Assembly (NCBI GenBank): GCA_937907415.1
Contig: CALCHY010000258.1
Coordinates: forward strand, 1-6,523
From: an uncultured Trueperaceae bacterium
GTDB taxonomy: Bacteria; Deinococcota; Deinococci; Deinococcales; Trueperaceae
Length of the DNA: 6,523 nt
Reading direction: 5' to 3'
Part shown: positions 1-4,504 of the stretch, in pieces
How positions within the stretch are numbered: position 1 is the first letter of the stretch
Layout: the number at the start of each line of letters is the position of its first letter
Made by a program: the position numbers and the translations under genes
The notes under the pieces: generated by a model
Database searches by the model: none
The model's input: only the letters and a program-made list of their open reading frames with translations
What the model was told of the DNA's origin: nothing

Positions 1-1
1 G

Positions 2-346
2 CACGCCCGGGAGCGGGACCGGCGGTTGATAGTACATAGCGACCGCGGCTCGCAATACCTTTCGATCCGCTACACGGAGAGGCTCGCCCAGGCCGGGGTG
101 GCCGCCTCAGTCGGCAGTCGCGGCGACAGCTATGACAATGCGCTGGCGGAGACGATCATCGGGCTCTACAAGGCAGAGGTGATCCATCATCTGGGCCCGT
201 GGCGTGGCGTTACCGATGTGGAGATCGCCACCCTGGAGTGGGTGCACTGGTTCAATCATCAACGGCTGCTGGAACCTATCGGTGACATGCCGCCGGCTGA
301 GTTCGAGCAGATGTACTATCGCCAGCAGGGTCAGGCTGCTGCCTGA
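2..346 (+). CDS. IS3-family transposase, C-terminal part (cut by window edge)
   Basis: This is the end of an IS3-family DDE transposase (integrase-like rve fold), which cuts and joins the ends of its own element. The frame is open from base 2, so the gene begins left of the window; the TTG at 26 is internal and not a start. Two of the three catalytic acids are visible: the Asp of HSDRGSQY (codon 41-43) and the Glu of DNALAETI (codon 149-151). The first Asp must lie upstream. The tail WVHWFNHQRLLEPIG followed by PPAEFE is the usual IS3 C-terminus. The stop is TGA at 344-346, about 14 bases before the terminal repeat, as expected. Whether the full element is active cannot be judged here. Confidence 0.93.
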   Translation, partial: HARERDRRLIVHSDRGSQYLSIRYTERLAQAGVAASVGSRGDSYDNALAETIIGLYKAEVIHHLGPWRGVTDVEIATLEWVHWFNHQRLLEPIGDMPPAEFEQMYYRQQGQAAA

Positions 347-359
347 CTCATGCAAACTA

Positions 360-385
360 GACTCCGGAAAAAGCGGGGCGGTTCA
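360..385 (+). repeat. Right terminal inverted repeat of the IS3-family element
   Basis: The sequence shortly after the transposase stop reads GACTCCGGAAAAAGCGGGGC and then GGTTCA. Read inward from the end it is TGAACCGCCCCGC..., the TG...CA type terminus common in this IS3 group. The left partner is outside the window, so the exact inner limit and any target duplication cannot be confirmed. The last three bases (TCA, 383-385) read as TGA on the minus strand and end the open frame of the neighbouring remnant. Confidence 0.75.
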
Positions 386-493
386 GAATGTTCCGCGACG
401 TATCGCATGCGTCGCGGCGCTCATTCGAACTGGCATCCCCGCCTCAAAGTCCGCGACCAACTGAGGCCGCCGTTCCGCGGTCAATCGCGTTTG
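386..493 (-). pseudogene. Possible serine-recombinase C-terminal helix-turn-helix remnant
   Basis: The minus-strand frame reads SQTRLTAERRPQLVADFEAG, then MPVR, and ends RRGTF exactly at the IS3 terminus. This resembles the DNA-binding tail of resolvase/invertase-type serine recombinases (pattern LTxEQxxxLVxxYxAGxxVxxLAxxFxIHRxTV), although the second helix (MSAATHAI) is a poor match. The gene would have continued through 385, where the IS3 end supplies a premature TGA. No catalytic domain is visible upstream: the frame stays open to about 786 without recognisable recombinase motifs. I see the HTH-like pattern; the family assignment is inference, and a chance open frame in GC-rich DNA remains possible. 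Confidence 0.4.
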
Positions 494-784
494 AGACTTC
501 GCCAGAAAACTCCCGACCGCACCTCGCGAACCCTGTCTATCAGGGGTTCGGTTCCGCGGTCCGCATCGCACAGAGCCCTTTAGAACGCGGCGATTCAACG
601 TCTTCAGCGCCGGTCTTCTGTTTGAGAATCGCTTGGGAAGGCCCAATAGACCATTAGCGTAAGCGGCTAGGCGGACGGGACGGCGCTTGAGGTTGCGCTT
701 GTATACACACACCTGCTTGCTGAACACGCGGTACTCCCAGCCGAGGCGCTTGCACCACGCTTCCTTCTTGAGAACGTAGCGGTG
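494..784. other. Stretch without an identifiable gene between IS3 and IS30
   Basis: The minus strand has an open frame across the whole stretch, continuous with the HTH remnant and containing lysine/arginine-rich peptide, but I recognise no domain in it. It ends at a TGA (787-789 on the complement) that lies inside the IS30 terminal repeat, so the frame may be cut at both sides. A 5-bp perfect hairpin (CCCTG, loop TCTAT, CAGGG) lies at 531-545. No promoter, RNA gene or plus-strand gene could be supported. The 5' end of the RES toxin gene, expected if IS30 had simply split it, is not here. Confidence 0.5.
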
Positions 785-806
785 GGTTCAACTTGTCAGT
801 GCAACA
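785..806 (+). repeat. IS30 left terminal inverted repeat
   Basis: The sequence GGTTCAACTTGTCAGTGCAA followed by CA pairs with the complement of 3397-3418, which reads GATTCAATGTCTCAGTGCAA then CA. 18 of 22 positions agree, including an unbroken 11-base block TCAGTGCAACA. It lies 18 bases upstream of the transposase ATG. Confidence 0.85.
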
Positions 807-1536
807 AGTCTCAGGAGGTGTTGCATGGCGAGGATGGGTCGGCCGGGGATGCCCGACGAGCGGAAGCAGGAGTTGTGGGATCGCTGGCGCGTTGGAGAGA
901 GTCGATCAGCCAGATCTCGGTAGCGCTGGCCAAGCCGCCGGGCTCGGTGTTCACTATCCTGAGGCATTACGGCGGCATCGCTCCCGCGCCGCGTAAACGC
1001 CGGTCGGAGTTCCTGTCGCTGGCTGAGCGGGAGGAGATCTCTCGGGGGCTGGCGAGCGGCAAGTCGCTGCGGCAGATAGCCCGTGAACTGAAGCGGGCGC
1101 CTTCGAGCATCAGTCGGGAGGTGAGACGCAACAAGGGAGCCCGGCATTATCGTGCGGTTGATGCCGACGATCGAGCCTGGCGCCGCACCAGAAGGCGCTG
1201 CCCGTGCCTGCTGGCGCGTAACGAGGTGCTACGCGCCTTAGTGGCCGCTAAGCTGGCTGATGACTGGTCGCCGCAGCAGATCGCGGGTCACCTCGCCAAG
1301 CGTTACCCGGCGGGCTCTAGCATGAGGATCTCGCACGAGACCATCTACAAGTCGCTGTTCGTCCAGACGCGCGGGGTGCTGAAAGCTGCAGCAGTACCTG
1401 CGCTCCAGGCGCCCGATCAGGCGGCATAAGAGCAATTCCACCAAGGGTCAGAAGCGCTGCGAGATTAGCGACGCGGTCTCGATCCGCGAGCGGCCCGCCG
1501 AGCGCCGTTCCGGGGCACTGGGAATCTCAATGTTGT

Positions 1537-1542
1537 TGTCAA
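1537..1542 (-). promoter_or_regulatory. Outward -35 element at the IS110 3' end
   Basis: A perfect TTGACA on the minus strand points out of the element. In a circularised element it is followed by ACAACATTGAGA, the two-base core and CCT (17 bases in all), then TACGCT from the other end. This makes a complete sigma70-type promoter that exists only at the circle junction. Confidence 0.65.
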
Positions 1543-1548
1543 GCCTTT

Positions 1549-2742
1549 TTAGGCTGCGTTCGCTGCGGGCTCCTGGAACGGCGTTTGGTCTCGCAGCATC
1601 GCCCAGATGACGTTCAGGCGCCTGCGGGCCAGGGCGATGAGGGCTTGCTTGTGGGACTTCCCTTCGCTGCGTTTGCGGTGATAGTAGGCGCGGGAGGCGG
1701 GGCTGTTCTTGAGGCTGGAGTGCGCCGCTAAGTAGCAGGTGCGTAGCAGGATCCGGTCGAAGCGTTTCGGTCGGTGATTGTTGCCGGTGATGCGCCCGGA
1801 GTCTCTCGGCACGGGAGCTAGGCCGGCGGCGCTGGCGAGGTGGTCGGGAGACTCGAACTCGGTCAGGTCGCTGCCGGTTCGCGCGATGAACGCAGCTGCC
1901 AGCACGGGGCCGAAGCCGGGCATGCTCTGTAGAAGTGCTCCGCTGGTGGTGTCCTGCAGGCGGGCTTTGATCTGGCTGTCAACCCGGCTGATGTCGGAAT
2001 CGAGTCTGAGTACGTCGTTGGCGAGCTCAGCGACTAACTCTGCGGCCACCGTTTGCGTTGGTAACTGTGTTGCTTGCGCTGCGGCGGCGGCTAGCGCCTT
2101 GTCCGCCACCTGGCCGGCGGTGCGGCATTCGCGGGCTTGTAGCCAGCGCGTCAGGCGAGCCTTGCCGGCTCGCCGTAGCGTTTGTGGGGTGGCGTACTTA
2201 GTCAGCAGTAGTAGTGCCGCCTGCCGCTTGGAGTAATCGAAGGACGCTTCTAGGGCCGGGAAGTACTCCAGGAGGGTGGCGCGTAGCCGATTGATGGTCC
2301 TGACCCTGTCGTGGACGAGGTCCAAGCGCCGAGCCGTCAGTAGGTGCAGGTCGACGCTGGCTTGGTCCCTTTCCTTTGGGGGCCGCAGGTCGCTGCGGAT
2401 CCTGGCTTGGTCGGCGATGATGCGCGCGTCCTTAGCGTCCGTCTTCCCGTCACCACGATACGTGGCTGCCGCGTGGTGAATGATGCGGCCGGGAATGTAA
2501 ACGAGTTCCTGCTCGTGAGCTGCGAGTAGTGCTACCAGTAACGCCGACCCTCCAGAGTTCAGGTCGATAGCCCACCGCAGCGGCGCTCCAGCGGCAAGCG
2601 CGATGACGGAGCTTAAGAGTTCGAGTAGCGCCGTTTCATCGTTCTTGACGGTTTGGCTTAGAAGCGTTTTGCCTTCAGCGTCGAGGAGTACGACGTGGTG
2701 CTTCCACTTTCCGGCATCAATGCCTACCCAGATTGTTGGCAT
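1549..2742 (-). CDS. IS110-family transposase (bridge-RNA-guided recombinase), 397 aa
   Basis: The protein is an RNA-guided recombinase that, in the family, forms a tetramer on a bridge RNA and exchanges strands through a serine. The N-terminal RuvC-like domain has Asp9 (GIDAGK), Asp60 (AIDLNSGG, where IS621 has Glu), Asp102 and Asp105 (GKTDAKDARIIADQ), spaced as in IS621. A helical, probably coiled-coil stretch follows at about 120-270. The C-terminal Tnp domain starts near SMPGFGP (273) and has the likely catalytic Ser315 in AGLAPVPRDSG. Length is typical and no frame is broken. I chose ATG 2742 because AGGAGGG precedes it at good spacing. The in-frame start at 2781 would run through the guide RNA, and the ATG at 2757 lacks such a site. 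It lies antisense to the IS30 gene it interrupts. Confidence 0.95.
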   Translation of the reverse strand: MPTIWVGIDAGKWKHHVVLLDAEGKTLLSQTVKNDETALLELLSSVIALAAGAPLRWAIDLNSGGSALLVALLAAHEQELVYIPGRIIHHAAATYRGDGKTDAKDARIIADQARIRSDLRPPKERDQASVDLHLLTARRLDLVHDRVRTINRLRATLLEYFPALEASFDYSKRQAALLLLTKYATPQTLRRAGKARLTRWLQARECRTAGQVADKALAAAAAQATQLPTQTVAAELVAELANDVLRLDSDISRVDSQIKARLQDTTSGALLQSMPGFGPVLAAAFIARTGSDLTEFESPDHLASAAGLAPVPRDSGRITGNNHRPKRFDRILLRTCYLAAHSSLKNSPASRAYYHRKRSEGKSHKQALIALARRRLNVIWAMLRDQTPFQEPAANAA

Positions 2743-2790
2743 GGTTCCCTCCTGCATCGCGTTCCCCTTTTCGATGACCACGCCGGCACG

Positions 2791-2799
2791 TCCTTACGC
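2791..2799 (-). other. Bridge RNA right donor guide (RDG)
   Basis: The minus strand reads GCGTAAGGA here, nine bases complementary to the first bases of the element (TCCTTACGC, minus strand 2968-2960). Confidence 0.8.
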
Positions 2800-2817
2800 A
2801 GCGATGAAACTCGCGAT

Positions 2818-2824
2818 TCTCAAT
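2818..2824 (-). other. Bridge RNA left donor guide (LDG)
   Basis: The minus strand reads ATTGAGA here, seven bases identical to the last bases of the element before the core (minus strand 1531-1525). Confidence 0.78.
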
Positions 2825-2860
2825 CAGCGGTCAAGGCATCGAGCGAGCACTCGGCGGCCA

Positions 2861-2868
2861 TTCCCAGT
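2861..2868 (-). other. Bridge RNA right target guide (RTG)
   Basis: The minus strand reads ACTGGGAA here, the same as the plus strand at 1517-1524. It can therefore pair with the right target flank TTCCCAGT, including the TT core. Confidence 0.8.
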
Positions 2869-2886
2869 TAGTCGTCAACGCGGCAA

Positions 2887-2894
2887 GGCGACCT
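2887..2894 (-). other. Bridge RNA left target guide (LTG)
   Basis: The minus strand reads AGGTCGCC here, eight bases identical to the target flank at 2977-2970 (minus strand). It is followed by TT, the core dinucleotide seen at the other junction. Confidence 0.8.
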
Positions 2895-2958
2895 CAGCCA
2901 TACCGAGCGCCCGAAGGGGTGAGAGAACATTACGACAGCCCTGAACTCACCCACCAAC

Positions 2959-2964
2959 AGCGTA
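2959..2964 (-). promoter_or_regulatory. -10 half of the IS110 circle-junction promoter
   Basis: TACGCT (TAnnnT type) lies at the element's 5' end on the minus strand, 17 bases from TTGACA once the ends are joined. Transcription would start near 2952, at the foot of the bridge RNA's first stem. In the inserted state the target supplies no evident -35 at this place. Confidence 0.55.
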
Positions 2965-3396
2965 AGGAGGGCGACCTGCTGCTGGGCCGCGGCTTGTCGC
3001 AAGTCGCGACCTTGGTGGAGCGCTCTACGCGTTACACGCTGCTGGTGAAGCTCGACGGGCGCGACATGAGGAGCGTCACCGCGGGCCTTAAGCGCGAAGT
3101 GTTGCGCCTGCCTGAGGAACTGCGCAAGAGCCTGACTTGGGATCGCGGCATGGAGCTCGCGAACCACACGCAGGTCAGCATCGACACCGGCCTGCAGGTC
3201 TACTTCGCCGATCCTCGCAGCCCCTGGCAGCGCGGCAGCAACGAGAACACCAACGGCCTGCTACGCCAGTACTTCCCTAAAGGCACCAGCCTGAAGGGCT
3301 TCAGCCAAGCCGAACTGGATGAAACAGCTCGGAAGCTCAACACCAGGCCACGGAAGACCCTTGACTACGACACGCCAGCAACTAGATTGGAGGCAG

Positions 3397-3418
3397 TGTT
3401 GCACTGAGACATTGAATC
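3397..3418 (-). repeat. IS30 right terminal inverted repeat
   Basis: It is the inverted partner of 785-806. The transposase stop codon TGA (3405-3407) lies inside it, so gene end and element end overlap, which is frequent in compact IS30 elements. Confidence 0.85.
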
Positions 3419-3419
3419 T

Positions 3420-3875
3420 ACAACTGCCAGCATGAGCGGCACGGGCGCGTTCAGGAGCGGTGGGCGCTGGAACTCCCCTGGCCGTCATGTTGTCTATGCC
3501 AGCGGGCATCTCTCGCTTGCCATGCTCGAGCTCCTTGTCCATGTGGACGACGCCGAGGCGCTTCTTGGCATCCCTCACTCGTACCGCTCAATAGGCTTCA
3601 CTGCCGACGACGTGGCCACCCTCGCGGAAGACGACCTGCCTTCCGCCTGGAACGCACGTCCAGAGGCTCGCGCGAGCAAGTTGGCCGGTGACGAGTGGCT
3701 CGATAGCCGCAGCACCCTCGTTCTCGCCGTGCCAAGCGTCATCGTTCCACCCGACTTGCGCTACGAGCCCAGCTATCTCAACTACCTCATTAACCCAAGG
3801 CACCCGGCGTTCGCGGCCGCAATCACGCTTGGAGGCATCCGCGAGCTGATATGGGACCCCCGTCTGGTGCGCTGA
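3420..3875 (+). pseudogene. RES-domain toxin gene, 5' end removed next to IS30
   Basis: RES toxins (MbcT/ParT type) attack NAD+ or transfer ADP-ribose and are paired with Xre/MbcA-type antitoxins encoded just upstream. From ATG 3432 the product shows GGRWNSPG (10-17), VVYAS (20-24), MLELLVH (31-37) and the closing ELIWDPRL; R12, Y22 and E33 are the family's conserved positions. The normal first residues, including the WR(L/I) start motif, are missing: the frame upstream (TTAS) is open only to the IS30 stop at 3405, and homology begins just after the IS30 end at 3418. ATG 3432 is a plain internal Met that could start a shortened protein, but no clear ribosome-binding site precedes it. The antitoxin gene is absent. 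Probably inactive. Confidence 0.8.
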
Positions 3876-3901
3876 AGAAGTTGTCCGCACCTGTTCATGG
3901 G

Positions 3902-3936
3902 GCGATTGGCCTGGCGGCCAGCCCTCGGCCGATCGC
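3902..3936. terminator. Inverted repeat after the RES gene, possible terminator or operator
   Basis: GCGATTGGCC (3902-3911) pairs over ten positions, with one U-G, with GGCCGATCGC (3927-3936). The loop is 15 bases. It starts 26 bases after the RES stop. There is no U-tract, so intrinsic termination is uncertain; it could instead serve the regulator gene downstream. Confidence 0.4.
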
Positions 3937-4046
3937 TTATCGATCTCTTCCCTATAGCCGCGCTACACGAACCCCGCGCCGAAGCGCTTGCACACAGAGT
4001 CCCAGAGCCCAACATCTGCGCGCTCGCGCAGATTGGAAGCCCGTCC

Positions 4047-4319
4047 GTGACTCAGCCAGTTTCCGACCAAACAAGAACGGCAACGCTGTCGACCGTGGCG
4101 GTCCTGGCGGGCGACCTTCGCTCCAGGCGCCGCGAGTTGGGCCTCACCCAACAGGAGCTGGCCGACTTGGCCGAAGTGTCCACGAGGTTCATCCACGACC
4201 TCGAGAACTCGAAGCCCACCGTTCAACTCGACCGCGTCCTGGCCGTAACTCACGCGCTAGGCCTCAACCTTAGGTTGCAGGTGCGGCAACCAGCCGTTGG
4301 TGGGACGACCCGGCCTTGA
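4047..4319 (+). CDS. HipB-like Xre-family antitoxin/regulator, 90 aa
   Basis: This is a small DNA-binding protein of the HipB/y4mF Xre type. Such proteins bind their own operator and, when paired, hold the HipA kinase inactive. The helix-turn-helix covers about residues 20-75 in the sequence LRSRRRELGLTQQELADLAE, then STRFIHDLENSKP and a final LGLNL strand, all typical. I chose GTG 4047, with GGAAG about 8 bases upstream, because the reading before it (open to ATG 3897) has no family resemblance; this start is not certain. The stop overlaps the TTG of the hipA remnant in TTGA, the coupling expected of a hipBA operon. With its partner truncated it is either an orphan or acts only as a repressor. 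About 170 non-coding bases separate it from the RES gene. Confidence 0.8.
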   Translation: MTQPVSDQTRTATLSTVAVLAGDLRSRRRELGLTQQELADLAEVSTRFIHDLENSKPTVQLDRVLAVTHALGLNLRLQVRQPAVGGTTRP

Positions 4320-4444
4320 ACAGCCAGACGACCGTTCGGGCAGGGCTATACAAGAACGGCCGGCTGGCGGCGTCGCTCTCGAAGGGGGTCGGGGCCTTAG
4401 AAGACCCTCGACTACCGCAGGCGCCAACTGACCTGACCCATTAG
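4316..4444 (+). pseudogene. hipA remnant, first ~30 codons only
   Basis: Reading from TTG 4316 gives MNSQTTVRAGLYKNGRLAAS, LSKGVGA, then unrelated residues to TAG at 4442. The first part resembles the N-terminus of HipA serine/threonine kinase toxins (V.LY.NGRLAG.L.R). A full HipA has about 400 residues, so the kinase domain is entirely absent. The overlap TTGA with the HipB stop supports identity. The likeness ends near 4398, where a short stretch similar to the IS30 transposase end begins, so a rearrangement probably removed the rest. Confidence 0.55.
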
Positions 4445-4504
4445 CGCGCGGCTTAGACCGGGGGGCGAGCCCAGCGCCACTATCGCGGCCGGCTAGCCCG
4501 GGCC

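Larger units (their letters stand above)
2772..2952 (-). ncRNA. Predicted IS110 bridge RNA with target and donor loops
   Basis: Read on the minus strand, the non-coding end upstream of the transposase has the bridge RNA parts in order. A 5' stem-loop pairs 2946-2952 with 2917-2923 (GGGTGAG/CTCACCC). A target-loop stem pairs 2903-2909 with 2848-2854 (7 bp, one G-U). Inside it are LTG AGGTCGCC (2894-2887), identical to the left target flank (complement of 2970-2977), and RTG ACTGGGAA (2868-2861), the complement of the right target TTCCCAGT (complement of 1517-1524). A donor-loop stem pairs 2837-2841 and 2829-2831 with 2772-2779. Inside it are LDG ATTGAGA (2824-2818), identical to the element's 3' end (1531-1525), and RDG GCGTAAGGA (2799-2791), complementary to its 5' end (2968-2960). 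A 4-bp hairpin (GCGA/TCGC) lies between the donor guides; I see no strong one between the target guides. About 180 nt is close to the IS621 RNA. The exact ends are inferred. Confidence 0.85.
1525..2969 (-). mobile_element. Complete IS110-family element (IS621-like layout)
   Basis: This is an element of about 1,445 bp with no terminal inverted repeats. It has an intact transposase on the minus strand, a long 5' non-coding end (2743-2969) and a short 3' end (1525-1548). The limits are fixed by the host gene: joining CACTGGG (1516-1522) plus a two-base core to GGCGACC (2970-2976) restores the IS30 codons TGG-GAA/GAG-GGC-GAC. The core is AA at 1523-1524 and AG at 2968-2969 (TT and CT in the element's own orientation). 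The long 5' end carrying a guide RNA marks the IS110 group rather than IS1111, whose RNA lies downstream. It looks functionally complete. Confidence 0.9.
825..3407 (+). pseudogene. IS30-family transposase, frameshifted and split by IS110
   Basis: This was a DDE transposase with N-terminal helix-turn-helix region(s) and an rve catalytic core. It starts at ATG 825, preceded by AGGAGGTG at 813-820. The N-terminal reading MARMGRPGMPDERKQELWDR holds frame until a 2-base gain in GGAGAGAG (about 894-901). The next part, through SLAEREEISRGLASGKSLRQ to the HETIYKSLF motif, lies in another frame. A 2-base loss near 1384-1386 (AAAGCTG where AAAGAGCTG is expected) and an apparent 11-base loss near 1503 shift it again. 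The IS110 element then separates ...VPGHWE (to 1524) from GDLLLG (from 2970). The C-terminal part keeps all three acids: Asp 2973-2975, Asp 3141-3143 (WDRGMEL) and Glu 3243-3245 (GSNENTNG). No functional protein can be made. The lesions are inferred against the remembered family pattern. Confidence 0.9.
785..3418 (+). mobile_element. IS30-family insertion sequence, interrupted by an IS110-family element
   Basis: The element is bounded by imperfect terminal inverted repeats and contains one transposase gene, now broken, on the plus strand. Without the IS110 insertion it would be about 1.19 kb, normal for IS30. No direct repeat is visible at the two outer junctions (left flank ends ...GCGGTG, right flank begins TACAACTG). 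This, with the unrelated flanking genes, suggests one flank was replaced by recombination or deletion after insertion. Confidence 0.85.

Noticed and set aside
520..570. tRNA-like fragment around GGGGTTCGGTTCC
   Set aside because: A TTCG-containing stretch and one 5-bp hairpin are present, but no acceptor stem, D-arm or coherent T-stem can be formed.
894..901. Programmed frameshift in the IS30 transposase
   Set aside because: IS30 transposases are normally made from one frame. The GAGAG run is not a slippery heptamer, and two more indels downstream show simple decay.
1540..1556. AAGCCTTTTTAGGCT hairpin as a terminator
   Set aside because: The 5-bp stem spans the transposase stop but is short, and its A/T run is in the loop rather than after the stem. 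It may be an element-end structure, but I cannot support a terminator.
2743..2781. Longer transposase start at 2781 or 2757
   Set aside because: The extension would overlap the bridge RNA donor stem and lacks a good ribosome-binding site. ATG 2742 has AGGAGGG just upstream, and the family starts close to the first Asp motif.
2919..2969. N-terminal peptide joined to the IS30 C-terminal frame
   Set aside because: These codons come from the IS110 end reading through into IS30, not from an original start of the transposase.
3897..4046. N-terminal extension of HipB from ATG 3897
   Set aside because: The 50 extra residues resemble no family and begin before the 3902-3936 inverted repeat, which would then be coding. 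The GTG at 4047 gives a normal HipB length.
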